Shown here in pieces: positions 25,357-33,214 of a DNA stretch of 64,000 nucleotides. Position 1 is the first letter of the stretch; every line of letters starts with the position of its first letter. The DNA comes from Streptomyces sp. NRRL F-2664 (GTDB taxonomy: Bacteria; Actinomycetota; Actinomycetes; Streptomycetales; Streptomycetaceae). The translations under genes and the position numbers were made by a program. The notes under the pieces are model-generated. The model was given only the letters and a program-made list of their open reading frames with translations. It had not been told where the DNA came from and did no database searches. Location: contig NZ_JOFX01000039.1 in assembly GCF_000719345.1 (NCBI RefSeq), forward strand, positions 62,001 through 126,000, read 5' to 3'.

Positions 25357-26064
25357 GTGACCCTGCTTCCCAACATCACGACCGTCGACGTCCAGGAACA
25401 GGCCCCGCGCGTGGCCGTACTCCCGGTTGGGTCGTACGAGCAGCACGGCCCGTACCTGCCGCTGATCACGGATACGGCGATCGCCTGCATCATCGCCCGT
25501 GAAATCGCCGCCGCCTACCCGGTCCTGAGCCTGCCGCCCATCTCGATCGCGTGCAGCCACGAGCACGGGACGTGGCCCGGCACGGTCAGCATCAGCGCCC
25601 GGACGCTGCACGCGGTCATCGCGGACATCGCCAGCTCCCTGGAAGCTTCCGGCATCCGCAGGCTGGTGCTGGTCAATGCCCATGGCGGCAACTACGTGCT
25701 CTCCAACATCGTCCAGGAAGCTAACCTGACCGAACCGCGGATGAGCCTCTTCCCTCAGAGTCGAGAATGGTCCCGAGCGCGTGAATTGGCAGGTCTCGTG
25801 AGCAGTGCGCACGATGATATGCATGCCGGAGAGATCGAAACGTCGATTCTTCTGCACGCCGAGCCTTCCTTGGTGCGGCCGGGATATGAGACGGCGGACC
25901 ACGACGCTTCCGATCGCCCCTTTCTGTTGACGCTGGGGATGAAGGCTTATACAGAGAGTGGAGTCATCGGATTTCCGTCACAAAGTGCGCCGACGAAAGG
26001 CAAGGCTGTACTTGAGAGCCTGGTGCAAGATTTCGCCAGGCACATGGAAGTGCTCGACAAGTGA
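25357..26064 (+). CDS. Creatininase-family amidohydrolase
   Basis: 235 aa from a GTG with a GGAGGAG site. Metal-ligand motifs of the creatininase/MftE fold are present: VGSYEQHGPYLPLITDT (E, H, D), SCHEHG-like ACSHEHGTWPGTVS, VNAHGGN and HAGEIETS. Members cleave cyclic amides or small amide bonds, including MftE in mycofactocin maturation; the substrate here is unknown. GC content drops toward the 3' end. It pairs with the XRE-TPR regulator as cargo of the element and ends one base from the convergent DUF5677-like gene. Confidence 0.87.
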   Translation: MTLLPNITTVDVQEQAPRVAVLPVGSYEQHGPYLPLITDTAIACIIAREIAAAYPVLSLPPISIACSHEHGTWPGTVSISARTLHAVIADIASSLEASGIRRLVLVNAHGGNYVLSNIVQEANLTEPRMSLFPQSREWSRARELAGLVSSAHDDMHAGEIETSILLHAEPSLVRPGYETADHDASDRPFLLTLGMKAYTESGVIGFPSQSAPTKGKAVLESLVQDFARHMEVLDK

Positions 26065-26065
26065 C

Positions 26066-27181
26066 TTACCGGCTGGGGTCTGTCCTTCCCGGTACGTGAT
26101 TGTTTGCGTACTCACGGAAGAACTTATCCGCCGCATCGCAACGACTCAGCGGCGCGAGAAAAGAGACCCTATCTCGATCGACTATGTCGGAAACAGCTTC
26201 CAGTGCGATGCGATTCAGGAAGTAGAGGAAGTTCGCTGCGGCTCCGGCCACCCATGCTGTGGAGTAGTAATCGACCTGGCTCCCCGTCGCATTTCGGAAG
26301 GGGTTACGCTCGTCGAAGCGTGTGGTCACCGCCATGGCTCCGGCGTGGATTGCGTGGTTCATGGTCAGATAGCAGTGACGCATGCTGTCGAGCCCGGTCG
26401 CCTCCTCGATTTCACGGAAAGTTACACGAACTGGCGGGGGATCGCTGATGCCGGGTGCCGCCCACCCGTGAGGTTTGAAGAACCCGCTTCCCCAGCGGTC
26501 TCGGATTAAGTCTTCGAGGCCGTCGGCCTGGGTGAACGGGTCTTCCTCTCCTATATGAGAGGTCTCCTTGCGTTTCTCCACCATGGCGGACAGATGGTAT
26601 CGCTCAGTCAGTTCGAAGTCGGGGGTGTTGCGTGCGACGAGGAAGCCGGTAAAGATCATGACTTCATACAGACTTCTGGCCCGCGCGTGAGCCCCCTCTG
26701 GAAACCCTTTTCGCGCCAACAGGTCGATTTCCGAAGCTATGGTGCACCCACGGGCGTGCAGTCCGAGCAGTGTCAGGACATGCAGGGTCGGTCCGCCGAT
26801 GTGGTTCTGCGGATCCACTAGGCTTCGTTGTTCGGAGCCGTTGCAGGAAGCAAGCCATCGGCCGAATGCAGCGAAAAGATCCCTGTTTGCGTCCTCGGAA
26901 AGCGCGATGGCGTCAGAGAAGTCACGAAATCCTTGGCCGAGCCTTTTCAGGATTGACCGCTCGTTGTGGGCTGCGCTCCGCGCGCGGCGCCTGCGGCCGT
27001 ATTTAAGGCTCCACCGGGTGCTCTGCCTGGTCTCGATATCCAGAACTTCGATGTGATTGGTAACGTAGTCGTCCGCCGCGTAGAAGGCGGGCTCCATTTC
27101 CGCTAGGGGGCGCTTCGTTTCCGGATCACCTCCAAAAGACTCGATCACCCGGTTCAGTACGAGTTGCTGGAGCCGCGACAT
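26066..27181 (-). CDS. DUF5677-like protein, AICE cargo
   Basis: 371 aa from the ATG at 27181; a longer in-frame reading from 27259 is possible but begins with an unlikely Arg/Ser tail. The central part LLGLHARGCTIASEIDLLARKGFPEGAHARARSLYEVMIFTGFL is the helical RSLYE signature of DUF5677, whose function is unknown. C-terminal helices contain GSQVDYYSTAWVAGAAANFLYFL. Base composition is visibly less GC-rich than the neighbouring genes, with more A/T in third positions, which points to recent acquisition. No partner gene is present. Confidence 0.72.
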   Translation of the reverse strand: MSRLQQLVLNRVIESFGGDPETKRPLAEMEPAFYAADDYVTNHIEVLDIETRQSTRWSLKYGRRRRARSAAHNERSILKRLGQGFRDFSDAIALSEDANRDLFAAFGRWLASCNGSEQRSLVDPQNHIGGPTLHVLTLLGLHARGCTIASEIDLLARKGFPEGAHARARSLYEVMIFTGFLVARNTPDFELTERYHLSAMVEKRKETSHIGEEDPFTQADGLEDLIRDRWGSGFFKPHGWAAPGISDPPPVRVTFREIEEATGLDSMRHCYLTMNHAIHAGAMAVTTRFDERNPFRNATGSQVDYYSTAWVAGAAANFLYFLNRIALEAVSDIVDRDRVSFLAPLSRCDAADKFFREYANNHVPGRTDPSR

Positions 27182-27475
27182 AGCCACCCTGGTCCCCCTA
27201 GCTGGAAGTAACCTGCCAGAATGGGCCCAACTGGTGTGGCTCGCAACCGGTTTGACCACACCCTGACCGTTCTCGGTTCAGCGCGTCGGGCCGCCTCTTC
27301 CAGGCGGATGCCAGAGAGTAGAACGCTCGGCTAGCGATGACGTGCGCCAACCCCGGAACCTGTGCCCGCGCTTGGAAATCAAGATCAGGACGAGCTGTGG
27401 ACGGCGCTGGACATCCCCTGGTTTGTCCGGGGTTCCACCACAGGTCAGAGACGGTTTGAGGCTGCGCACAGGAGA
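27182..27475. other. Right-end spacer of the AICE
   Basis: No gene seen. It should hold the promoter of the DUF5677-like gene and integrase arm sites next to attR, but I can recognise neither with confidence. Confidence 0.5.
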
Positions 27476-27529
27476 GGACTGTAAATCCGTCGGCTTAGCC
27501 TACCCAGGTTCGAATCCTGGCGCCGCCAC
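27476..27529 (+). repeat. attR: 54-bp duplicate of the tRNA-Tyr 3' half
   Basis: Identical to 12086-12139. It lacks the 5' half of the tRNA, so it is not a gene. It presumably contains the original chromosomal 3' end of tRNA-Tyr. Confidence 0.95.
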
Positions 27530-27536
27530 GCGAGTG

Positions 27537-27577
27537 GAACCCCCGTTCATCTGCGGAAACGCAGTGGACGGGGGTTC
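27537..27577 (+). terminator. Original chromosomal terminator of tRNA-Tyr
   Basis: GAACCCCCGT (27537-27546) pairs with ACGGGGGTTC (27568-27577), followed by TTT. Its loop holds ATCTGCGGAAACGC, identical to the loop of the terminator beside attL. Confidence 0.8.
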
Positions 27578-27652
27578 TTTCGCATACGACCGCCGCGCTT
27601 GTCGCAGGGGTGCCGACCCGCATCGTCGGGGGCTTACGGTCGTTCACCCGGC

Positions 27653-28093
27653 GTGAAATGGACATCTGACACACGGGGGAAGGTCGGCGGCGGCGTGCTC
27701 GTCGCCCTGCTCGGCGCGGGGATTCCGGCTCTGGTGGGAGCCGCGCTGGGTACGGACGTGGGGGAGCCCTACCGGGAGACCCGGCTGTACTTCGGCACCG
27801 AACGCACCGACGGCGGCGGGCCGGTCGCCGAGGCGGAGTTCATGCGGTTCCTGGATCAGGAGATCACTCCCGCCTTCCCCGAGGGGCTGACCCTCCACGA
27901 CGGGTACGGCCAGTGGCGCGGCGCGAACGGCAAGATCGTTCGCGAGGACTCCTACGAAGTGGTCCTGCTGTACCCGGAGAAGGACGCCGACGACCGCAGC
28001 GTGCGCATCGAGCGGATCCGCGACGCGTACGAGAGCCGCTACCAGCAGGACTCGGTCGGACGCTCCGACGACAAGGTGGAAGCGGGGTTCTGA
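27653..28093 (+). CDS. DUF3574 domain protein, probably exported or membrane-anchored
   Basis: 146 aa from a GTG at 27653; no good ribosome site is visible and a GTG at 27695 is an alternative. A hydrophobic N-terminal segment (GGGVLVALLGAGIPALVGAALG) acts as signal or anchor. The body YRETRLYFGTERTDGGGPVAEAEFMRFLDQEITPAFPEGLTLHDGYGQWRGANGKIVRE and DAYESRYQQDSV is the DUF3574 pattern common in secreted Streptomyces proteins of unknown function. It is the first chromosomal gene after attR. Confidence 0.8.
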   Translation: MKWTSDTRGKVGGGVLVALLGAGIPALVGAALGTDVGEPYRETRLYFGTERTDGGGPVAEAEFMRFLDQEITPAFPEGLTLHDGYGQWRGANGKIVREDSYEVVLLYPEKDADDRSVRIERIRDAYESRYQQDSVGRSDDKVEAGF

Positions 28094-28108
28094 GCCGACC
28101 GGCGGGCA

Positions 28109-28161
28109 GGGCCGGCGGGCCGGTCCCGCTCCGGCCCGGCGCCGGATCGGCCCACCGGCCC
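28109..28161. terminator. Hairpin between convergent genes
   Basis: GGGCCGGCGGGCCG (28109-28122) pairs with 28148-28161 with one mismatch. It lies between the convergent DUF3574 and SDR-like genes and could serve both. Confidence 0.55.
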
Positions 28162-28162
28162 G

Positions 28163-28819
28163 TCAGTTGCCGGCCACAGCCTTGACGGCCACCCCCACCG
28201 GGGTCGCCCCCGAGACCAGCTCCAGGGTCAGGCCGGCCGTCGCGGGCGTCTCCACCAGCTCGGCCAGCACCGCCGCCACGTCGTCGCGCGGCACGGCCCC
28301 CCGCCCCGTCCGCGCTTCCAGGCGGACCTGCCCCGTACCGGCGTCGTCGAGCAGCGACCCCGGGCGCAGGACCGTCCACTCCAGGCCCAGCCGGGTCCGC
28401 ACGTGGTCGTCGGCCTCGCCCTTCGCCCGCAAATAGACGTCGAACACCTCGTCGCCCTCGTGATGGGCATCCGCGCCCATCGAAGAGACCATCAGGAAGC
28501 GGCTCACGCGCGCCCGTTCGGCCGCGTCGGCGAACAGCACCGCCGCGCCCCGGTCCACCGTGTGCTTGCGTTCCACGCCACTGCCCGGCCCGGCGCCCGC
28601 CGCGAACACCGCCACGTCCGCGCCCTGCAGGATCCCCGCCACGTGCTCCACCGTCGCCGACTCCAGATCGCAGAGCACCGGTTCGGCGCCCGCCTCCCTC
28701 AGGTCGTCGCCCTGTTCGAGGTCGCGGATGATGCCCGCGACCTCGTACCCGCGCGCGGCGAGCAGGCGCTCCAGCCGCAGCGCGATCCGACCGTGTCCAC
28801 CCGCGATGACGATGCGCAT
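28163..28819 (-). CDS. NAD(P)-binding SDR-like protein (atypical short-chain dehydrogenase)
   Basis: 218 aa. The start MRIVIAGGHGRIALRLERLLAARG is a Rossmann GxxGxxG nucleotide site of the atypical SDR type (NAD(P)-dependent nucleotide-sugar/NmrA-like group). VSRFLMVSSMGAD and LEWTVLRPGSLLDDAGTG are conserved later strands. The classical YxxxK pair reads YLRAKGEA, so Tyr and Lys are present. Substrate unknown. The longer in-frame reading upstream is Arg-rich and rejected. Confidence 0.85.
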   Translation of the reverse strand: MRIVIAGGHGRIALRLERLLAARGYEVAGIIRDLEQGDDLREAGAEPVLCDLESATVEHVAGILQGADVAVFAAGAGPGSGVERKHTVDRGAAVLFADAAERARVSRFLMVSSMGADAHHEGDEVFDVYLRAKGEADDHVRTRLGLEWTVLRPGSLLDDAGTGQVRLEARTGRGAVPRDDVAAVLAELVETPATAGLTLELVSGATPVGVAVKAVAGN

Positions 28820-29140
28820 GCCCCGACGGTACGACGCCCCGCGCGACCCCGCCCGGGAAGCACCCCCAGGGGTGTACCGCCGGCCATGTCCGCCCACGCC
28901 GGCTCGCGGTGGCCGCCCCGCTCCCGCGCTGCTCGCCGCCCGGGACGACCGGGCGTTCTGAGACCGGTCGGGAGCGCCCAGGTACGTCGGCCGGAGGACA
29001 GTCCGTGGGCGCGACCCGCCGGGACCGCGCGGGCGCGGCCGCCGCCCGTACGCCGACCTGCACCGATACGCGCCGCCCGTTGTGAGCCTCTGTGCCCGCA
29101 TCTCGTCTCCGGAGGCCGGGCGGGCGGGACGGGCCGCGGC
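28820..29140. other. Spacer upstream of the SDR-like gene
   Basis: Contains no credible gene on either strand. It presumably carries the SDR gene promoter and the end of the amidohydrolase transcript; I see no clear hairpin. Confidence 0.4.
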
Positions 29141-30415
29141 TTACGGGCCGGGCTCGGTGCGGCCCTGCCGGGGCAGGTCCAGGGCCACCGCGACGGCGGA
29201 GTCGCAGTACTCCCGCACCGCGCTCGTCCGGGCCACCACCCGCCCCCGGTGGATGACGATCCGGCTGTACGCGAGGGACAGCACGCCCGCGATCCGGTCG
29301 CCGCGCACGGCGAGCAGCTCCGCGGGGAAGCCGGCCTCAACCCGCACCTCCGGCAGGCCCATGGCCTCGCGGGCGAAGGCGCTGACGCAGTCGTAGGCCT
29401 CGCCCGGGCGGAGGCCGCCCTGGGAGGCCAGCAGGTACGCGGCCTCCAGCGGGTCGCCCCGGCCGACCGGGTTCCCGGCGTCCCGCAGGGCCCCGCTGCC
29501 GGCTGCGACCCGTACGCCGGCGGCGCGCAGCAGGCGTACGGGGGCGGTGCGCAGCCCGCGGCGCTCCAGGGCCGCGCAGTCGCCCTGGGGCAGGCAGGTC
29601 ACCCGTACGCCGGCCGCGGCCAGCTGGTCGGCGGCCCGGGCGGCCGCGTCCAGCGGGAGCCGGGACAGGCCGCCGCAGGGGCCGATGGTCACCCCCGGGC
29701 GCAGTCCGCCCGCCATCGCCGCGAGCCGGGCCAGGCGGGCCGGGTCGTCACCGTCCGTGTGCAGGTCCACGGGGCAGCCGTGCTCGTCGGCCAGTTCCAG
29801 GACCGCTTCGAGGAAGCCCGTCGGGTCCGGATCCAGGTCCGGGCAGCCGCCGATCACCGAGGCGCCCATCTTGACCGCGTCGCGCAGCATGGCGAGCCCG
29901 TCGGCCCCGGCCACACCGGTCAGCAGGCGCGGCACGGCCACCGCGGTCAGGTCGGCCAGCCCGCGCAGCGACCGCCGGGCCTGGAGCAGGGCCTCCAGGG
30001 GGCCGAGGCCGTGCACGTCGCCGATGCGCACGTGGGAGCGCATCGCCGTTGCGCCGTGCCCGAGCTGAAGCAGGGCCGCCTCGGTGGCCCGGCGCTGCAC
30101 TTCGTCAGGCGCGCAGGAGACGGGCCCGTCGCCGTCGGCGGTCAGCGCGGTGTCCCCGTGGGCGTGCGGCTCGGCGGGGGCGGGCAGCAGGAGGTAGCCG
30201 CTCAGGTCCACCCGGGACAGGACGGGGGAGGCGAGGCTGCCGGTGGTTCCGACGGCCTGGATCCGGCCGTTGCCGAGGCGGACGTCTACGGTACGGCCGT
30301 CCGTGAGGCGGGCCCCGGCGAGGAGCAGCGTGGTGGCGTCGGGGGCGGCCGCGCTGCCGCTGCCCTTGCCGCTGCGCGGGGAGGGGGAAGGCTGCTGCGG
30401 CGGGCTGTCGGACAT
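29141..30415 (-). CDS. Cytosine-deaminase-like amidohydrolase, possibly inactive
   Basis: 424 aa. Overall it follows the CodA-type amidohydrolase: N-terminal strand domain (LLLAGARLTDGRTVDVRLGNGRIQAVG), metal motif EPHAHGD (~82-88), third ligand region VDLHTDGDDPARL, and a C-terminal strand VLSLAYSRIVIHRGRVVA. But the segment that should hold the catalytic His (SHC/SHTT in CodA) reads TIGPCGGLSRL, and the usual GHDD segment with the catalytic Asp reads GSGALRDAGNP. So metal binding may remain partial and deaminase activity is doubtful. A Pro/Ser/Gly-rich leader of ~25 residues precedes the domain. Confidence 0.8.
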   Translation of the reverse strand: MSDSPPQQPSPSPRSGKGSGSAAAPDATTLLLAGARLTDGRTVDVRLGNGRIQAVGTTGSLASPVLSRVDLSGYLLLPAPAEPHAHGDTALTADGDGPVSCAPDEVQRRATEAALLQLGHGATAMRSHVRIGDVHGLGPLEALLQARRSLRGLADLTAVAVPRLLTGVAGADGLAMLRDAVKMGASVIGGCPDLDPDPTGFLEAVLELADEHGCPVDLHTDGDDPARLARLAAMAGGLRPGVTIGPCGGLSRLPLDAAARAADQLAAAGVRVTCLPQGDCAALERRGLRTAPVRLLRAAGVRVAAGSGALRDAGNPVGRGDPLEAAYLLASQGGLRPGEAYDCVSAFAREAMGLPEVRVEAGFPAELLAVRGDRIAGVLSLAYSRIVIHRGRVVARTSAVREYCDSAVAVALDLPRQGRTEPGP

Positions 30416-30544
30416 CGCGCTCCTGCGGTGGCTCGGGCGGTTCCTGGAGCCGTGGCCGCGACCCGCGGCCCAAGATCACGCAGCGTGCTCAGAGCCTAGG
30501 GCGCGCCGCACTCCGCTTCGCGGAAGAGCGCAATAGTCGTACCG

Positions 30545-31600
30545 GTGTGGTGCCCCCACCACCGGCGCCCCGACCCCCGGCCGACACCCCCGCTCCACCG
30601 ACCCCGGCACCCCGCCGACCCTTTGCCCCTACCCCACCGTTCCCGTCCCCGCTCTCCTCCACCCGGCGGCCCGGGGCCCCGGCCCGAGCCCCCGGAGTCC
30701 CCGCTCCCCGGCCCCCGGCGTCCCCGCTCGGCCCCCGGCCCAGCGGCTCGGCCCGGGCCGCCGCCCCGGCCTCAGCCCTCCGTCCCCGGCCCCGGGCCTC
30801 CCCGCTCGGCCCCCGGCTCGGCCCGGGCCGACGCCTCGGGCTCGGCCCCCAGCCCCCGGCCCACGGCCCCCAGCGTCCTCGCTCGGCCCCCCGGCCAGCG
30901 GCTCGGTCCCGACCGACGCCCCGGCCCCCAGCCTCTTGGCCCTGCCACCCCTGGTCCCTGGCTTGGCGTCCCCGCTCCCTCCGCCCGGCCCCCGGCCCAG
31001 CGTCCCCGTTCTGCGCCGCCGGCGCCCAGCCCCGCGCCCCTGGGGTCCGCCGCTCCGGGGTCCGCGCCCCCGTGTCCAGGGGCGCCGCGCCCAGGCGTCC
31101 GTGCCTCCAGTGGGCCCGGCCTCCTGTCGACGCACCCCTGGCGCTTCGGGCACGAGGCGCTCGGGCCGCGCCGCACAAGGGCCTCTGCGGGCCCCGGAAC
31201 CTTCGGCCCTGCCCCCTGGGTCCTCGCTCCCGCCCGGCTTCCTCGGCGTCGGCGTCCCTGGTCCGCGTCCCGCGCCGCGCGGCCCAGTGCCACGGCCCCC
31301 GGGCGCCCTCGGACCCGGGCACCCCGGCTACCGGCGCCCTCGGCGGCCAGCGCTCATGCGCCCCGTCCACCGCCGGCGCCCCCGGCCTCCGGCGCAGCGG
31401 TGCCCCTGCGCCTCGTACCCCGGTGCTTTCGCGCTCCTGCGGCCCCACCCCGGGGGTTGTGGTGGCGGGCTGCCCTGGGTTTCGTTCCGGCGGGGCCGTC
31501 CCAGGGTGGGCTCGTACTCCGCCGCCCGTCCCGTGCCCGGGCTTCGGCGTGCCCGCCGCTCGCCCCCCGTCGGCCTCAGGCAGGCCGCGGCGTGTGTGAG
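30545..31600. repeat. C-rich low-complexity region with degenerate repeats
   Basis: About 1.05 kb made largely of CCCCGGCCC-, GGCTCGG- and CCCAGCG-like blocks, C-rich on the plus strand. Near-copies recur: CAGCGGCTCGGCCCGGGCC around 30741 and 30809-30825, CAGCGGCTCGGTCCCGACC around 30895, and GCGTCCCCGCTC near 30718 and 30965. Long frames are open on both strands simply because stop codons need A/T. Translations are Pro/Arg/Gly repeats without start signals, so I call no gene. Confidence 0.75.
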
Positions 31601-31697
31601 TCCGCGCACACATCGGGGGAGAAGTGGGCCCGGCCTGGCCTGCGCCTTGATCGGGAGAGGCTTCCGAACGGCCTCCGAGCCCAGCTCCCGCAAAGGA

Positions 31698-31727
31698 TTT
31701 GGGCGATGGGCGGGCAACCGTGTAATG
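31698..31727 (+). promoter_or_regulatory. tRNA-Thr promoter
   Basis: TTGGGC (31698-31703), an 18-base spacer and TAATGT (31722-31727), 12 bases before the tRNA 5' end. Confidence 0.6.
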
Positions 31728-31739
31728 TCTTCATCGCTC

Positions 31740-31812
31740 GCCCCAATAGCTCAGTCGGTAGAGCGTCTCCATGGTAAGGAGAAGGTCTGCGGTTCGATTC
31801 CGCATTGGGGCT
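31740..31812 (+). tRNA. tRNA-Thr (GGT)
   Basis: 73 nt. GCCCCAA pairs with TTGGGGC, discriminator T. The anticodon loop ATGGTAA in stem TCTCC/GGAGA gives GGT, reading ACC/ACT. D-arm AGCTCAGTCGGTAGAGC and T-arm TGCGG-TTCGATT-CCGCA are canonical. No CCA is encoded. Confidence 0.97.
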
Positions 31813-31823
31813 CTGGTGAGAGA

Positions 31824-31849
31824 GGTTCCCCACCCTCGGGTGGGGAACC
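31824..31849 (+). terminator. Hairpin between tRNA-Thr and tRNA-Met
   Basis: GGTTCCCCAC and GTGGGGAACC pair perfectly over loop CCTCGG, 11 bases after tRNA-Thr. Confidence 0.75.
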
Positions 31850-31860
31850 GATCACATCAA

Positions 31861-31933
31861 AGCGGCGTAGCTCAGTCGGTAGAGCAAGCGGCTCATAATC
31901 GCTGTGTCACCGGTTCAAGTCCGGTCGCCGCTA
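31861..31933 (+). tRNA. tRNA-Met (CAT), elongator type
   Basis: 73 nt. AGCGGCG pairs with CGCCGCT and the discriminator is A. Loop CTCATAA gives anticodon CAT. The fully paired first acceptor base pair (A-T) indicates the elongator, not the initiator. Confidence 0.95.
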
Positions 31934-31939
31934 CCCACA

Positions 31940-31979
31940 GTAGCCGATTGCGGGGTCGGTCTCCCGATCGGCTACTCTT
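31940..31979 (+). terminator. Terminator behind tRNA-Met
   Basis: GTAGCCGAT (31940-31948) pairs with ATCGGCTAC (31967-31975), with a further GC-rich inner stem, followed by TCTTTT. It has the form of an intrinsic terminator. Confidence 0.8.
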
Positions 31980-32021
31980 TTATGCGTTCATCCGTCCCAT
32001 AGTCCGTCAAGGAGCACTCAC

Positions 32022-32186
32022 GTGGCTGCCACCGACGTCCGCCCGAAGATCACGCTGGCCTGCGTGGAGTGCAAGGAGCGGAACTACATCACCAAGAAGA
32101 ACCGGCGTAACAACCCGGACCGCATGGAGATGAAGAAGCACTGCCCGCGCTGCAACTCGCACACCGCGCACCGCGAGACCCGCTGA
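32022..32186 (+). CDS. rpmG: 50S ribosomal protein L33
   Basis: 54 aa from a GTG with AAGGAGC upstream; too short to stand out without inspection. Reads [36 protein letters not shown] and ends [14 protein letters not shown]. Both CxxC pairs are kept, so this is the zinc-binding (C+) form; Streptomyces usually also have a zinc-free paralogue controlled by Zur. Its place after tRNA-Thr and tRNA-Met and before the dehydratase pair matches other Streptomyces. Confidence 0.96.
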   Translation: MAATDVRPKITLACVECKERNYITKKNRRNNPDRMEMKKHCPRCNSHTAHRETR

Positions 32187-32219
32187 CCCCGGCGAAGTCT
32201 CGAATACAGGCACCGTCAT

Positions 32220-32257
32220 GAGGTCGTCCCCTTCATTGGGGGCGGCCTCGTGTCGTT
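32220..32257 (+). terminator. Terminator behind rpmG
   Basis: GAGGTCGTCCCC pairs with GGGGGCGGCCTC (two G-U pairs) around TTCATT, followed closely by GTTTTC. Confidence 0.75.
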
Positions 32258-32331
32258 TTCACAGTCGGCGTCGGCGCCTGTCGACTTCGTACCTGTGTGT
32301 TTCGTGTCCCTTCAACAGGAGGTAGTGAGTC

Positions 32332-32784
32332 ATGGCTCTCGACCAGTCCTTCGTGGGGCGGAGCTACCCGCCCACCGATCCGTACGAGGTCGGCCGGGAG
32401 AAGATCCGCGAATTCGCGGTCGCGGTGGGTGACGCCAATCCCGTCTACACGGATCCCGACGCGGCCAAGGCGTACGGCCACTCCGATGCGATCGCCCCGC
32501 CGACCTTCGTGTTCGCCATCACCTTCAAGGCGGCCGACCAGGTCATCCAGGACCCGCAGCTGGGGCTGGACTACAGCCGCGTCGTGCACGGCGACCAGAA
32601 GTTCGCGTACTCGCGCCCGGTGCGTGCCGGTGACCGCCTGTCGGTGACCTCCACCATCGAGGCCGTGAAGACGCTCGCGGGCAACGACATCATCGACATC
32701 CGCGGCGAGGTGCACGACGAGACCGGCGAGCACGTGGTGACGGCGTGGACGAAGCTCGTCTCCCGCGCCCCCGAGGAGGCCTGA
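32332..32784 (+). CDS. FAS1-like dehydratase, HadA-type (UPF0336)
   Basis: 150 aa with an AGGAGGT ribosome site. A single hot-dog fold: YEVGREKIREFAVAVGDANPVYTDPDAAKAYGHSDAIAPPTFVFAI. The catalytic Asp-His pair of hydratases is not complete here (AIAPPTF instead of VIAHGM), as expected for the substrate-binding subunit of a HadA/HadB heterodimer. In mycobacteria HadAB dehydrates 3-hydroxyacyl-ACP; in Streptomyces the acyl substrate is unproven. One base separates it from the HadB-like gene. Confidence 0.88.
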   Translation: MALDQSFVGRSYPPTDPYEVGREKIREFAVAVGDANPVYTDPDAAKAYGHSDAIAPPTFVFAITFKAADQVIQDPQLGLDYSRVVHGDQKFAYSRPVRAGDRLSVTSTIEAVKTLAGNDIIDIRGEVHDETGEHVVTAWTKLVSRAPEEA

Positions 32785-32785
32785 C

Positions 32786-33214
32786 ATGGCAGCGCAGATC
32801 CAGTACGCCGATGTCGAGGTCGGCACCGAGCTGCCCACGGCGACCTTCCCCGTGACGCGCGCCACGCTCGTCCAGTACGCCGGCGCCTCGGGCGACTTCA
32901 ATCCGATCCACTGGAACGAGAAGTTCGCCAAGGAGGTCGGACTGCCGGACGTGATCGCGCACGGCATGTTCACCATGGCCGAGGCGATCCGCGTGGTCAC
33001 GGACTGGGTGGGCGACCCGGGCGCGGTGGTCGAGTACGGCGTGCGCTTCACCAAGCCCGTCGTGGTCCCGAACGACGAGCAGGGCGGCCTGATCGAGGTC
33101 ACCGGCAAGGTCGCGGCCAAGCTGGACGACAACCGGGTGCGGGTCGACCTGACCGCCATGAGCGCCGGCCAGAAGGTGCTCGGCATGTCCCGCGCCGTGG
33201 TCACGCTGGCCTGA
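32786..33214 (+). CDS. MaoC-like dehydratase, HadB-type
   Basis: 142 aa. The hydratase 2 motif is intact: YAGASGDFNPIHWNEKFAKEVGLPDVIAHGMFTMA, with catalytic Asp and His. It should form the catalytic subunit with the preceding HadA-like protein. The ATG follows the HadA stop after one base and a GAGGAGG site lies within the upstream gene. The stop codon is inside a 9-bp tandem repeat that runs on into the intergenic region. Confidence 0.9.
   Translation: MAAQIQYADVEVGTELPTATFPVTRATLVQYAGASGDFNPIHWNEKFAKEVGLPDVIAHGMFTMAEAIRVVTDWVGDPGAVVEYGVRFTKPVVVPNDEQGGLIEVTGKVAAKLDDNRVRVDLTAMSAGQKVLGMSRAVVTLA

Larger units (their letters stand above)
12086..27529. mobile_element. Integrated actinomycete integrative and conjugative element (AICE)
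   Basis: A 54-bp identical segment, the 3' part of tRNA-Tyr plus one base, occurs at 12086-12139 and 27476-27529 in direct orientation and bounds about 15.4 kb. Inside are all modules expected of an AICE: tyrosine integrase next to the tRNA, excisionase, Prim-Pol/ATPase replication genes, an FtsK-like translocase for double-stranded DNA transfer, spread-type membrane proteins, GntR and XRE regulators, and cargo. The gene order int-xis-rep-tra-spd-regulator agrees with pSAM2-type elements. The element appears complete: no gene is visibly broken. Confidence 0.93.

Noticed and set aside
27476..27529. Second tRNA-Tyr gene
   Set aside because: Only the 3' half is present; the upstream bases do not form an acceptor or D-arm. 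It is attR.
30489..31613. Long minus-strand frame of 374 codons in the C-rich region, and a plus-strand frame of 410 codons over 30545-31777
   Set aside because: All frames are open because stop codons are rare in this composition. Translations are Arg/Gly/Pro repeats, there is no ribosome site, and the plus frame runs into tRNA-Thr.
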